Source of the DNA: CAMLIZ01 sp036231905
GTDB taxonomy: Bacteria > Pseudomonadota > Gammaproteobacteria > Burkholderiales > Burkholderiaceae_C
DNA: 64,000 nt
NCBI RefSeq assembly: GCF_036231905.1
Contig: NZ_JAZARE010000005.1
Coordinates: forward strand, 372,001 to 436,000
Direction of reading: 5' to 3'
Shown: positions 32,692 through 41,638 of the stretch, piece after piece
Numbering within the stretch: the stretch's first letter is position 1
Layout of the letters: the number at the start of each line of letters is the position of its first letter
Notes under the pieces: generated by a model
What the model saw: only the letters and a program-made list of their open reading frames with translations
Database searches by the model: none
What the model was told of the DNA's origin: nothing
Position numbers and translations under genes: made by a program

Positions 32692-33606
32692 ATGAGTGCC
32701 GTCCTGCCCGTATCCACCCCCGTGCCCCTGCCGGGCCGCGCCGATGACAGCCGGCCGAAGGACCTGCGCTCGGCCACCAGCGAAGCGCCCTGGGTGCGCC
32801 GCCTGCTGATCGGCATCGCGCTGCTGTTCCTGACGCTGTTCCTGTTCCTGCCGCTGGTGTCGGTGTTCGTCGAGGCCTTCAAGAAGGGTGTCGAGGTCTA
32901 TCTGGCCGCCATCACCGAAGACGACGCGGTGTCGGCGATCAAGCTCACCCTGATCGCGGCCGGCATCTCGGTGCCGCTGAACCTGGTGTTCGGCGTGGCC
33001 GCGGCCTGGTGCATCGCCAAGTTCGACTTCCGCGGCAAGAGCGTGCTGCTCACGCTGATCGACCTGCCGTTCTCGGTGAGCCCGGTGATCGCCGGCCTGA
33101 TCTACGTGCTGGTGTTCGGCCTGCAGGGCTGGTTGGGCGAGAGCCTGCGCGACCACGACATGAAGATCATCTTCGCGGTGCCGGGCATCGTGCTGGCCAC
33201 CCTCTTCGTGACCTTTCCGTTCGTCGCGCGCGAACTGATCCCGCTGATGCAGGCGCAGGGCACCGAGCAGGAGGAAGCGGCCCGCGTGCTGGGCGCCTCC
33301 GGCTGGCAGATCTTCTGGCGCGTGACCATGCCCAACATCAAGTGGGCGCTGCTGTATGGCGTGATCCTGTGCAACGCACGCGCCATGGGCGAGTTCGGTG
33401 CGGTGTCGGTGGTGTCCGGCCACATCCGCGGCCAGACCAACACCATGCCGCTGCACATCGAGATCCTCTACAACGAGTACCAGTTCGCGGCCGCCTTTGC
33501 GGTGGCCTCGCTGCTGGCCGGGCTGGCGCTGTTGACGCTGGTGCTGAAGTACATCGTCGAGCAGCGCGTGAAGGCGCAGAAGAAAGGCATTCAACATGAG
33601 CATTGA
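32692..33606 (+). CDS. cysW: Sulfate ABC transporter permease CysW
   Basis: 304 residues, 3 bp after cysT. The N-terminus has about 40 polar residues before the first helix. EAA loop: Q-E-E-A-A-R-V-L-G-A-S-G-W-Q-I-F; also A-R-A-M-G-E-F-G-A-V-S-V-V-S-G-H, a CysW mark. Its end overlaps cysA by 11 bp. Confidence 0.94.
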   Translation: MSAVLPVSTPVPLPGRADDSRPKDLRSATSEAPWVRRLLIGIALLFLTLFLFLPLVSVFVEAFKKGVEVYLAAITEDDAVSAIKLTLIAAGISVPLNLVFGVAAAWCIAKFDFRGKSVLLTLIDLPFSVSPVIAGLIYVLVFGLQGWLGESLRDHDMKIIFAVPGIVLATLFVTFPFVARELIPLMQAQGTEQEEAARVLGASGWQIFWRVTMPNIKWALLYGVILCNARAMGEFGAVSVVSGHIRGQTNTMPLHIEILYNEYQFAAAFAVASLLAGLALLTLVLKYIVEQRVKAQKKGIQHEH

Positions 33607-34636
33607 AGTGCGCGGCCTGCGCAAGGCCTTTGGCAGCACCGTGGTCTGCGACAACCTCAACCTCGACATCCCGGCCGGTGAACTGGTGGCGCTGCTCGGG
33701 CCGTCGGGCTCTGGCAAGACCTCGCTGCTGCGCATCATCGCCGGGCTGGAGCAGCCCGATGCGGGCGAAGTGCGCTTCCATGGCGAAGACGCCACCCGCA
33801 CCGATGTGCGCGAGCGCCAGGTGGGCTTCGTGTTCCAGCACTACGCGCTGTTCGCCCACATGACGATCTTCGAGAACGTGGCGTTCGGCCTTCGCGTGCG
33901 CCCCAAGGCCACGCGGCCGAGCAACGCGGAGATCACACGCAAGGTGACCGAGCTGCTCAAGCTGGTGCAGCTGGACTGGATCGCCGACCGCTATCCGCAC
34001 CAGCTCTCCGGTGGCCAGCGCCAGCGCATCGCCCTCGCGCGCGCGCTCGCAGTGGAGCCCAAGGTGCTGCTGCTGGACGAGCCTTTCGGTGCGCTGGACG
34101 CCAAGGTGCGCAAGGACCTGCGGCGCTGGCTGCGCCGCCTGCACGACGAGATGCACATCACCAGCGTGTTCGTCACCCACGACCAGGAAGAGGCGCTGGA
34201 AGTGGCCGACCGGGTGGTGGTGATGAACCAGGGCCGCATCGAGCAACAGGGCGCGCCCGACGAGGTGTACGACCACCCCGCCACGCCCTTCGTGCTGCAG
34301 TTCCTGGGCGACGTGAACCTGTTCCATGGCCGCTTCGGCCACGGGCCGGGTGCGGCCGACGGTGCGCAGCCGGTCAGCTATGTGCGGCCGCATGAGCTGC
34401 AGGTGCTGGCCGAGCCGCAGGATGGCAGCCTGGAGGCCGTGCTGTCGCAGGCGCTCACGGTCGGCCCGCAGACGCGGCTGGAATTCAAGCGCGTGGACGA
34501 CGGCAGCTACATCGACGTGGAAGTCACCCGCAGCGAATACCAGCGCCTGCGCGAGCAGCTCGGCCTGAAGGCCGGCAGCACGGTGCACCTGAAGCCGCGC
34601 AAGGTCACCCGCTTCGAGGAAGCCGCGCATACCTGA
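33596..34636 (+). CDS. cysA: Sulfate/thiosulfate ABC transporter ATP-binding protein
   Basis: 346 residues. Walker A G-P-S-G-S-G-K-T-S, Q-loop F-Q-H-Y-A-L-F, signature L-S-G-G-Q-R-Q-R, Walker B L-L-L-D-E-P-F-G-A-L-D, H-D-Q-E-E-A. A C-terminal TOBE-like regulatory region from about residue 240 has the F-L-G-D-V-N-L-F and Y-V-R-P-H-E CysA signatures. Energises the CysTW channel. Confidence 0.95.
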   Translation: MSIEVRGLRKAFGSTVVCDNLNLDIPAGELVALLGPSGSGKTSLLRIIAGLEQPDAGEVRFHGEDATRTDVRERQVGFVFQHYALFAHMTIFENVAFGLRVRPKATRPSNAEITRKVTELLKLVQLDWIADRYPHQLSGGQRQRIALARALAVEPKVLLLDEPFGALDAKVRKDLRRWLRRLHDEMHITSVFVTHDQEEALEVADRVVVMNQGRIEQQGAPDEVYDHPATPFVLQFLGDVNLFHGRFGHGPGAADGAQPVSYVRPHELQVLAEPQDGSLEAVLSQALTVGPQTRLEFKRVDDGSYIDVEVTRSEYQRLREQLGLKAGSTVHLKPRKVTRFEEAAHT

Positions 34637-34656
34637 GCCGGCCCCGACGGCTTGAA

Positions 34657-34678
34657 GCCCCTGGCCGCCAGCAGGGGC
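34657..34678 (+). terminator. Stem-loop after cysA
   Basis: A 7-bp perfect stem GCCCCTG / CAGGGGC with an 8-nt loop, 20 bp past the cysA stop. No U tract follows, so it may be a weak or factor-dependent terminator or an mRNA 3' stabiliser. Confidence 0.4.
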
Positions 34679-34748
34679 ACCACGCTGCCGGCCTGCACGC
34701 CGATGCAGGCCGCGTTTATCTTCGGGTCTCCACTTCGAAGGGAGCACC

Positions 34749-35159
34749 ATGAAGTTCTACCGCGGCCGACTGATCGACCACATCCACCTGCGTGCGCGTG
34801 ACCTGGACGCCAGCAAGCGCTTCTACCGCGCCGTGCTGCAGTCGCTGGGCAAGGCAGACGCGATCCGCGAGGCACCGGACCACTTCTCCGCCGACGAGCT
34901 GTGGATCGACCGGGCCGACGGGCCGGTGTCCAAGGTGCACCTGGCGTTCCAGGCGGCCAGCCAGGAGGCCGTGAAGGCCTTTTATGACGCGGCACTCGCG
35001 GCCGGCGGCGAGGACAACGGCGGCCCCGGCGAACGGCCCTACCACCCCGGCTACTACGGCGCCTTTGTGTTCGACCCGGACGGCAACAACATCGAGGCCG
35101 TGTACCACGGGCCGTTCACGGCGTCTGCCGAAGCGATCGAGCTGACGCCCAAGACCTGA
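34749..35159 (+). CDS. VOC (glyoxalase/bleomycin-resistance) family protein
   Basis: 136 residues. Starts R-L-I-D-H-I-H-L-R-A-R-D-L with the first metal-ligand His; ends F-V-F-D-P-D-G-N-N-I-E-A-V with Glu as the last ligand, in a beta-alpha-beta3 repeat. AAGGGAG precedes the ATG. It is a single-domain metal enzyme of unknown substrate, placed between cysA and the CysB-like regulator but with no evident sulfur link. Confidence 0.85.
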   Translation: MKFYRGRLIDHIHLRARDLDASKRFYRAVLQSLGKADAIREAPDHFSADELWIDRADGPVSKVHLAFQAASQEAVKAFYDAALAAGGEDNGGPGERPYHPGYYGAFVFDPDGNNIEAVYHGPFTASAEAIELTPKT

Positions 35160-35175
35160 TCGCCACGCAAGGCGC

Positions 35176-36123
35176 TCAGATCTCGAACACCTCGCCCGGC
35201 TCGGCCGCCAGTGCCTTGTCCACCACCGCGCGCGTGAGCGGCGCGGCAAAGGTCTGGATGAAGTCGTAGGCGTAGGTGCGCAGCCAGGTGCCGCGGCGGA
35301 TGGCCAGGCGGGTCATGTTCACCGCGAACAGGTGGCGCGCGTCGATCGCGCGCAGGTGGCGGTCGCGCTCCTCGTCGTAGGCGATGGAGGCGACGATGCC
35401 CACGCCCAGGCCGAGCTCGACGTACGTCTTGATCACGTCGGCGTCCATCGCGGTGAGCACGAGGTTGGCTTCCAGGCCCTGGCGCTTGAAGGCCTCGTCG
35501 ATGTGCGCACGGCCGGTGTAGCCGGCGTCATAGGTGATGATCGGATAGGCCGCCAGGCGCTGCAGCGTCAGCGGCTGCTCCTCCTGCAGCAGCGGATGCT
35601 CGGGCGGCAGCACCACTGAGTGGGTCCAGCGATAACAGGGCAGCGCCACCAGCTCCGGGTACTGCGTGAGCGCCTCGGTCGCGATCGCGATGTCGGCCTC
35701 GCCGGACAGCAGCATCTCGGCCACCTGGCGCGGCGAGCCCTGGTGCAGGTGCAACACCACGTCGGGATGGCGGCTGCGGAAGTCGCGCACCGCGGTGGGC
35801 AGCGCATACCGCGCCTGGGAGTGCGTGGCCGCGATGGCCAGCTGCCCCTGCCCTTGCGCCGCAAAGTCATCACCGGCGCGGCGCAGGTTCTCGCAGTCCA
35901 GCAGCAGGCGCTCCACGATCGGCAGGATGGTCTCGCCCGGCGGGGTGAGGCCCGTGAGCCGCTTGCCGGCACGCACGAAGATCTCCACGCCCAGCTCGTC
36001 CTCCAGCTCGCGGATCTGGCGGCTGACGCCCGGCTGCGAGGTGGACAGCACCTGGGCCACCACGGTCAGGTTGAAGTCCTGGCGCACGGCTTCGCGCACG
36101 GAACGGAGTTGCTGGAAATTCAC
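35176..36123 (-). CDS. CysB/Cbl-type LysR-family regulator of sulfur assimilation
   Basis: 315 residues. The N-terminus N-F-Q-Q-L-R-S-V-R-E-A-V-R, N-L-T-V-V-A-Q-V-L, T-S-Q-P-G-V-S-R-Q-I-R-E-L-E is diagnostic for CysB/Cbl. The effector domain includes A-T-H-S-Q-A-R-Y, the sulfate/O-acetylserine pocket seen in CysB. It should activate the ssu and sbp/cys genes during sulfate limitation. The upstream AT-rich stretch (36150-36220) is a probable promoter, shared with the degraded efflux gene on the other side. Confidence 0.9.
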   Translation of the reverse strand: MNFQQLRSVREAVRQDFNLTVVAQVLSTSQPGVSRQIRELEDELGVEIFVRAGKRLTGLTPPGETILPIVERLLLDCENLRRAGDDFAAQGQGQLAIAATHSQARYALPTAVRDFRSRHPDVVLHLHQGSPRQVAEMLLSGEADIAIATEALTQYPELVALPCYRWTHSVVLPPEHPLLQEEQPLTLQRLAAYPIITYDAGYTGRAHIDEAFKRQGLEANLVLTAMDADVIKTYVELGLGVGIVASIAYDEERDRHLRAIDARHLFAVNMTRLAIRRGTWLRTYAYDFIQTFAAPLTRAVVDKALAAEPGEVFEI

Positions 36124-36265
36124 GGGGCTAGCCTCGAAAGGCGTTGCAAATGCGATTTGCGCATTTTGGAAGTAGTGTCTTCATTGAAAAACAACTATTT
36201 CCTTCTATCGATAGGTGTTTGGCGCATGTGGCCGAAGACGCGCATCGCTTTTGCCAACCAGCTGC

Positions 36266-36999
36266 ATGGCCGAATCCCCCAAGGCGATCTACGGTGCGAT
36301 CGCCGCCAACATCGCGATCGCGATCGGAGCCTGATCGTGGCGGTGCTGATCTTCGGCCTGGGCGGCGGCGTGTCCTTCTATGAAGGCGTGATGCACATGC
36401 GCCACCCCACGCCGCTGGAGGATCCGACCTGGAGCTACGTGGTGCTCGCTGCGGCGTTTCTGTTCGAGGGTGCGAGCTTCCTGGTCGCACTGCGGCAGTT
36501 CCAGCGCGAGGCCAAGGGCCGGCCCTTCTGGGGCGCGCTGCGCTCCAGCAAGGACCCGACCACCTACACCGTGCTGGCGGAGGACGGGGCCGCGCTGCTG
36601 GGCCTGTTGGTGGCAGGCGCGGGGGTGTATGCCAGCCACCGTTTCAACCGGCCCGAACTGGACGGCGCCGCCTCAGCACTCATCGGCCTGCTGCTGGCGG
36701 GTGTGGCGGTGCTGCTGGTGCGCGAATCGCGCGGGCTGCTGATCGGCGAAGGCATACGGCCCACCACCGCCGCGGCGATCCGCCGCCTGGCCTGCGCACG
36801 TGCCGAGGTGGAGTCGGTGGGGCCGCTGCTGTCCATGTACATCGGGCGTGACGAGGTGCTGCTGGCCTTCGACGTGCAGTTCGCGGAGGCCACGCCGGCG
36901 GGCCAGGTGTCCGACACCATCGCGGAGATCGAGCGCCAGGTGCGCGAGCAGTTCCCGGTGATCCGCCGCATCTACATCGAGGCGCGGCGGCGCACCTGA
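36266..36999 (+). pseudogene. Cation diffusion facilitator (CDF) transporter gene with internal deletion and frameshift
   Basis: The frame from ATG 36266 reads M-A-E-S-P-K-A-I-Y-G-A-I-A-A-N-I-A-I-A, the normal start of a CDF protein, but stops after 22 codons at 36332. From 36328 another frame resumes in the middle of the family (S-L-I-V-A-V-L-I-F-G-L-G-G-G-V-S-F-Y-E-G) and runs 223 residues to the usual cytoplasmic end. About 55-60 residues are missing, including the first metal-binding helix region and the H-P-F-G-H loop. The join lies in GCGATCGCGATCGG. The remaining C-terminal part could still be made from GTG 36337 but would lack the transport site. Probably inactive. Confidence 0.8.
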
Positions 37000-37009
37000 G
37001 CGGCAGTGG

Positions 37010-37621
37010 TCAGTCGATGCGGCGGAAGGTCTGGCGCACGTGGGTGCGGTCCAGCATGTCGAAGTGCCACCACTCGTTGTCCACGCCGCCGAAGCCGCCG
37101 GCCGCCATGGCGCCGCGCAGGATCTGCCGGCGCTCCAGCTGCGCGGGCGTCAGCCGGCCATCGGTGAGGAAGCGTTCTTCCAGCACCGGGTGGGACAGCG
37201 GCACCATCTCGTCGAAGCCGGTGCCCATGTCCTGCTCCCGGCCCTGCGCGTCGACCAGCGTCACGTCCACCGCCATGCCGAAGGAATGGATGGAGCCGCG
37301 CGCCGGGTCGGCCACGTACTGGCGCAGGTCGGTGCCGGCGAGGTGGTCCCACAACACGATCTGCACACGATGCGGGCGTAGTGCGTCCAGCACCAGCAGG
37401 TTGTATTGCGGTGCATGCTGCCGCAACCACTGCACGGCGCGCTCCAGGCCTTCGGCGGCCAGGTGGTGCAGCCAGCTGCAGTCCAGCGCGCCGTAGAGGT
37501 TGCGGCCCACGAAGTTGGACGTGCCGGCATAACGCAGGTCCACGCCGATGCCGGCAATGCTGCTCAGACAGCGGAACTCCGGCAGTTCGGACAGGTGTTC
37601 ACAAGGCGCGGAAGGGATCAT
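37010..37621 (-). CDS. D-Ala-D-Ala dipeptidase, VanX/DdpX family
   Basis: 203 residues from ATG 37621, the usual length for the family. Zinc motif S-I-H-S-F-G-M-A-V-D (S-x-H-x-x-G-x-A-x-D) and second motif E-W-W-H-F (E-x-x-H) are intact, as is the oxyanion-type L-D-A-L-R-P. Non-resistance relatives act in the cytoplasm or periplasm on murein-derived D-Ala-D-Ala for nutrient recovery; no vanH/vanA partners are present. Longer in-frame starts (37666, 37747) overlap the divergent gene's promoter. Confidence 0.85.
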   Translation of the reverse strand: MIPSAPCEHLSELPEFRCLSSIAGIGVDLRYAGTSNFVGRNLYGALDCSWLHHLAAEGLERAVQWLRQHAPQYNLLVLDALRPHRVQIVLWDHLAGTDLRQYVADPARGSIHSFGMAVDVTLVDAQGREQDMGTGFDEMVPLSHPVLEERFLTDGRLTPAQLERRQILRGAMAAGGFGGVDNEWWHFDMLDRTHVRQTFRRID

Positions 37622-37745
37622 GGCGTCGCAGGCAGGGCGGCGCTCGGCCACCGGTTGCGCCATCATGCCGGCTGTTCGCCACACCAGGCTTGCGGCCGGC
37701 CGAAGCCGTGCCACAAGCCGGGCAATTCGCCACACGCTTCCCGCC

Positions 37746-38723
37746 ATGCCAGCCGACCACCCCACCGACCTGCCGCCGTTCAAGTCCATCCGCTATGCCG
37801 GCGCCGCGCCCGGGCCGCGTCTGATCGTGACCGCAGCGGTGCACGGCAACGAAACTTGCGGCACCCGGGCCATCGAACGCCTGGTGCAGGCCATCGACAG
37901 CGGCGCGCTGCGCATCGCGGCCGGTGTGCTGACGCTGGTGCCCATCACCAACCCGCTGGCGTATCGCCTGGGCCGGCGCGCCGGCGACCGCAACCTGAAC
38001 CGGGCACTCGCGCCCACCGCCACGCCGCGCCAGTTCGAGGACCACGTGGCCAACTGGCTGTGCCCGCTGCTGGCCGCGCACGACGTGCTGCTGGACCTGC
38101 ACTCCTTCCAGGCCCAGGGCCAGCCCTTTGTGATGGTGGGGCCGGACGACAACACCGGCACCTTGGAGCCCTTTGCCCATGCCGCGGAGGAAGAGGCCCT
38201 GGTGCGCCGCCTGGGCGTGAACCGCGCGGTGGACGGCTGGCTCAGCACCTATGCCGAGGGCGTGCAGCGCCGCCGAGCCGATGCCGGCGCCGCGGCGGCC
38301 GGCCTCGACCTGGACCCGCGCTACGGCATCGGCACCACCGAATACATGCGCTCGCAAGGCGGCTGGGCGCTCACGCTCGAATGCGGCCAGCACGACGACC
38401 CGGCGGCGCCCGAGGTGGCCTGGCGCGCGATCCGCAACACGCTGGCGCACCTGCGGCTGGTGGACGAACCGGCGCCGCCTGCGGCACACGGCATGGAGGC
38501 ACTGCGCTTGTTCGAGGTGGTGGACAAGCGCCATCCCGACGACCGCTTCAGTCGCGCCTGGCAGAGCTTCGATGCGCTGCAAGCCGGCGACATCATCGGC
38601 ACCCGCCGCGATGGCGAGGTGGTGCGCGCGCCGTGTGAGGGCCGCATCGTGTTTCCCAATGCGGCGGCCGATGCGCGGCAGGAGTGGTTCTACCTCGCCA
38701 AGCCGACCTCGCGGTTTGGTTGA
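37746..38723 (+). CDS. Succinylglutamate desuccinylase / aspartoacylase family protein (M14-like)
   Basis: 325 residues. Zinc site: A-A-V-H-G-N-E-T-C-G-T (H-x-x-E) and D-L-H-S; N-L-N-R corresponds to the substrate-carboxylate Arg. Catalytic Glu likely in L-E-C-G-Q-H. A beta-barrel C-terminal domain (G-D-I-I-G-T-R-R-D-G, A-P-C-E-G-R-I-V-F-P) is typical of the AstE/ASPA group. Substrate not assigned. Divergent from the VanX-like gene with a 124-bp gap. Confidence 0.85.
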   Translation: MPADHPTDLPPFKSIRYAGAAPGPRLIVTAAVHGNETCGTRAIERLVQAIDSGALRIAAGVLTLVPITNPLAYRLGRRAGDRNLNRALAPTATPRQFEDHVANWLCPLLAAHDVLLDLHSFQAQGQPFVMVGPDDNTGTLEPFAHAAEEEALVRRLGVNRAVDGWLSTYAEGVQRRRADAGAAAAGLDLDPRYGIGTTEYMRSQGGWALTLECGQHDDPAAPEVAWRAIRNTLAHLRLVDEPAPPAAHGMEALRLFEVVDKRHPDDRFSRAWQSFDALQAGDIIGTRRDGEVVRAPCEGRIVFPNAAADARQEWFYLAKPTSRFG

Positions 38724-38770
38724 TCGCGCAACGTCTCTCTTCTCTCGTGCGCAGCCGCAACGCTAGGTCT

Positions 38771-39145
38771 ATGGAACGAATCACGCATGACGGCCTGTCA
38801 CTGTTCGATGTACCAACGTTCTTTGCTGCCTCAAAGAATCAACGATTTCGCGCAGTGACCCTGCTCAGGGCGCAAGCCACGGCAGAAGCCTTCACGTCCT
38901 GCGGCATCGCAAGCGCAAATCTTCAGGAAAGATTTGATGCAGCGCCTGAAGCGTTCAGGGTGACCTACGGCGATCTCACAAGCACTGGTCAAGAGTTTGC
39001 AAAGGCTCACTACGGCAAGTGGCTCGCAAGTACCGATCGCTGGAAGCAGGAGATCACGCTAGAGCTCCTTAAGCGCGCGTTACTGCAACGCTGGGAAGAG
39101 TTCTGCCAATGCAACTCTGCGGCCAAAGGAGCCGGGGGATCGTGA
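38771..39145 (+). CDS. Hypothetical protein in small-gene island
   Basis: 124 residues, mostly helical, no signal peptide or membrane segment. It starts with ATG 38771 and shows lower GC and weaker third-position bias than the flanking genes. No family recognised. First of a run of same-strand small genes (38771-42590) separated by 80-260 bp gaps that resembles an immunity-gene array. Confidence 0.55.
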   Translation: MERITHDGLSLFDVPTFFAASKNQRFRAVTLLRAQATAEAFTSCGIASANLQERFDAAPEAFRVTYGDLTSTGQEFAKAHYGKWLASTDRWKQEITLELLKRALLQRWEEFCQCNSAAKGAGGS

Positions 39146-39244
39146 GCGCGTCCGCGGCAGCTCCCCGATCGAATGTTGGGTGCACGGGCAGATGCGCTCT
39201 TACACTCACCCGCTGTAGTTCGACCCACAGTGAACGCCGTATCC

Positions 39245-39775
39245 ATGAGCTACTACTTTGACGACCCCGATGAAGGCTTGTCCGCTGAAACGAGTCATCC
39301 AAAATTTCGAGAACTCGCAGTAGACAGCTTCTACTATGACTGCACCGATGAATTCGCCCCTTTTGGGAGCGACGATGGAGCCGACACGTTGGCTGCGCTC
39401 CAGGAATGGTTCCGCAGGGGCGGGCGGCCAGAGCGACTTCCACAGTTCCTTGTCGATCTCTCGTCAGGCTGGAACCTTGGGGTTCCGGCGGGGCTCATTC
39501 AAGGCTCGGAGGCCCACAAGCGTGCTTGGCTGGAACAAGATCGCATGCACGAACCGTTCCTCCAATCAGAGTGCCGAGCCCGAATCGCCGTCGCGTTCGG
39601 GCAACTGAAGATCTGTGGCGAACTTCACCCCGAAATTCAAGCTGAAGCGCTGGCTTCGATTGCCTGCATGCTCTGGCTCAACGAGCGCTCCCAAACAGCG
39701 AACCCTCAATGGGGGCACGCCGCAGAAGAGCGTGCAAAGCTGATGAAGATGAAGGCCGTTCTCGGTGGCCTCTAG
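39245..39775 (+). CDS. Hypothetical protein, possibly YfeS-like
   Basis: 176 residues. The central D-S-F-Y-Y-D-C-T-D-E-F-A-P-F-G-S-D-D-G-A-D-T-L motif recalls the conserved A/S-P-F-G-x-D-x-G stretch of YfeS-type proteins (from memory; not verified). No signal or membrane segment. Chosen start ATG 39245 follows a 99-bp gap. Its stop CTAG is shared tail to tail with a minus-strand frame. The role is unknown; context suggests an immunity-type protein. Confidence 0.5.
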   Translation: MSYYFDDPDEGLSAETSHPKFRELAVDSFYYDCTDEFAPFGSDDGADTLAALQEWFRRGGRPERLPQFLVDLSSGWNLGVPAGLIQGSEAHKRAWLEQDRMHEPFLQSECRARIAVAFGQLKICGELHPEIQAEALASIACMLWLNERSQTANPQWGHAAEERAKLMKMKAVLGGL

Positions 39776-40017
39776 AAGAGCCCGCCAATGTTTCGCAGCA
39801 CGGTCCTCGCCCTTGCATCGAGCGGACCATCGGCGGCGCACCAAAGGCGATAAGCACCGCGGCCGATGAGCACCACCGAGAAGCGCTTCAACGTCGCCGA
39901 GTCGTCGCGGGCCAAAGCTTGCCGGTCAAGCTGCACGCAGGATATGACCCCCATTGGAGCGCATACGAGGAGCATGTTCGTGTCTTGGAGGAAGGTGGCT
40001 CCTAACCCCATCATCAA
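39772..40017 (-). CDS. Possible small hypothetical protein
   Basis: 81 codons filling most of the 295-bp gap between two plus-strand genes. The product is hydrophobic in its middle (S-V-V-L-I-G-R-G-A-Y-R-L-W-C-A) and has no recognised family. It shares its stop with the convergent 39245-39775 gene. It could be a real convergent gene, a fragment, or chance; no clear ribosome-binding site. Confidence 0.3.
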   Translation of the reverse strand: MMMGLGATFLQDTNMLLVCAPMGVISCVQLDRQALARDDSATLKRFSVVLIGRGAYRLWCAADGPLDARARTVLRNIGGLF

Positions 40018-40070
40018 GCAACCACGTCCAGGTGTGCCAGGCCCGGTCGCGCATGTCGAGTGTCGGCTCC

Positions 40071-40661
40071 ATGAATGAATCCGTGGTGCAGCGAGTGTCG
40101 GCCATCGGGGTGGAACTGCGCCTCCTCGTTCAACGGCTCCGTGTACTGGGCTATGAATTTCATCGGCCGGATGAGGTGCTTCCCGGGGTAGCCCCGGACA
40201 CGTCAGAAGCGATTTCCAGAATTGAACGACTTGCCGGTCCTGTGCCTGCAGCGCTCAAGGCGTTCTGGCTCATCGTTGGAAGCGTCGACTTGAGCGGAGG
40301 TCATCCGCAGTGGAGCGGGTGTGAATATCCCGACCCGCTGGTCGTCCTTCCACCTTCCTATGCTCTCTACGAACTGGACGAGTACATGGAAGACAGAGAA
40401 GTCAGAGACGCAGAGGGGCTTCCCTTCGCTATTCCTGTAGCGCCTGACTTCTTCCACAAGGCCAATGTGAGCGGTGGCCCACCATACGAAGTCGCCGTAC
40501 CAGCGACAGCGGACGATCCGCCTTTGAACAACGCACCTCAACACATCTCCTTGCTGGAGTACGTGGAGTTGTCTCTGCGCTGGGGCGGTTTCGCGGGGCT
40601 TCAGCGCTGCGTTGGGCACTCGTGGCCTGTGGATAGCCTGGTTGCCGCACAGGGAAGCTAA
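40071..40661 (+). CDS. SUKH (SMI1/KNR4)-like protein, candidate toxin-immunity protein
   Basis: 196 residues. SUKH-type features: I-S-R-I-E-R-L-A-G-P-V-P-A-A-L-K-A-F-W (the E-x-x-L-G-x-x-L-P-x-x-y/f-x-x-F/L helix), then G-S-V-D-L-S-G, and a long acidic/aromatic C-terminal half with F-F-H-K-A-N-V-S-G-G and L-L-E-Y-V-E-L-S-L-R-W-G-G. SUKH proteins commonly neutralise polymorphic or contact-dependent toxins; no toxin gene is in view. Start at ATG 40071; 40053 is an alternative. Confidence 0.6.
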   Translation: MNESVVQRVSAIGVELRLLVQRLRVLGYEFHRPDEVLPGVAPDTSEAISRIERLAGPVPAALKAFWLIVGSVDLSGGHPQWSGCEYPDPLVVLPPSYALYELDEYMEDREVRDAEGLPFAIPVAPDFFHKANVSGGPPYEVAVPATADDPPLNNAPQHISLLEYVELSLRWGGFAGLQRCVGHSWPVDSLVAAQGS

Positions 40662-40737
40662 TCCCTCAAAGCACAAAAAAAGTTTCATTGAGGCGGGCGT
40701 TCAAGACGTGATCCCAGAGTATCTGGATGACCCGTAA
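40660..40737 (+). pseudogene. Possible 3' fragment of a lost gene
   Basis: Just after the SUKH-like gene another frame reads E-A-N-P-S-K-H-K-K-S-F-I-E-A-G-V-Q-D-V-I-P-E-Y-L before TAA at 40735. This looks like a protein C-terminus without its body or start. It fits the idea that the island collects and loses small genes. The evidence is only sequence texture. Confidence 0.25.
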
Positions 40738-40785
40738 GTCGTCCTTCGTCCGCCCGGCCGACGAAGCAACAACCAAGGAGCATGC

Positions 40786-41553
40786 GTGCAGAACCGCCTC
40801 GCCGTCGCATTGGCCTTCTACGCCGGACCCGAAGTCTTCGACACCTCCCTGGTGTCCGAGACCCTTGCGCTCGGTATGGAGACGCTATCGTCAGTGGGCC
40901 TGCGAGCAACACACGCCGGACTGCTAGGTGGAGGCCATTCGGGCAAGTACAGAAAGCTGACTGGAGCGTTTTCTCGCTCACTTTCCGAAGGCACGTTGGA
41001 AGGTATCACCAGCCTTACCCTCGCGTCGGTACCGGCTGGCAGCGATGCTCCCGCGTTCGACGGCGTCGCTGCCATTGGTGTAACGGCGCTTGGCGAGGAA
41101 ACGATCCTGTTCTGCGTGGTTGAGACGACCCACGTTGCGCTGTTTTCGCAGCAATACGAGGTGGTCGCTGCCCGTCTGGCCAGCCTGCGTCCGTGGAGCT
41201 TCGGATATGGATTCACAGACCGCTTTCGTCATGCGGAACTTCACATCCTGGCAATGGATCCCGGCGACCTCTCCCCGGAGGAAAGCGTACGCCTGAACGC
41301 TTGGTATCAAGCCGGCTTCAATGCCCGAACCACCAAGCTTCGAAACGTCTACCCCGACAACTACCTCAACGGCTCACAACTCGAGGCGATCGCCGCGCCC
41401 GGGACGACGCTCCGGCAATTTGCAAGTCGCCAAGCTGGCACGACCTTGCAGCCGGTCACTGCGTCAACGCTGGTGAGATGGACAATTCCAGACGATGCAC
41501 GGCTGCGCGGCGTACGAGCGGATCTTGCTCACAGCAATCTCATCATTCGTTGA
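40786..41553 (+). CDS. Hypothetical protein in small-gene island
   Basis: 255 residues from GTG 40786, which has AAGGAG 5 nt upstream; this clear ribosome site decides the start over the out-of-frame ATG at 40782. Mixed alpha/beta, no signal peptide. Notable: F-C-V-V-E-T-T-H-V-A-L-F and L-R-P-W-S-F-G-Y-G-F-T-D-R-F. No family recognised. Intermediate GC. Confidence 0.6.
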   Translation: MQNRLAVALAFYAGPEVFDTSLVSETLALGMETLSSVGLRATHAGLLGGGHSGKYRKLTGAFSRSLSEGTLEGITSLTLASVPAGSDAPAFDGVAAIGVTALGEETILFCVVETTHVALFSQQYEVVAARLASLRPWSFGYGFTDRFRHAELHILAMDPGDLSPEESVRLNAWYQAGFNARTTKLRNVYPDNYLNGSQLEAIAAPGTTLRQFASRQAGTTLQPVTASTLVRWTIPDDARLRGVRADLAHSNLIIR

Positions 41554-41638
41554 CGAGCCAGCGCGGCAATGGGGGGCCTCACCAGAGCAGGCCACCGCAC
41601 CGAATGCGCACAGGCTCCATCATGGACAAATCTGTAAA

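Noticed and set aside
37010..37621. Vancomycin-resistance function for the VanX-like gene
   Set aside because: No vanH, vanA or vanRS partner nearby, and the organism appears Gram-negative; a murein-recycling dipeptidase is more likely.
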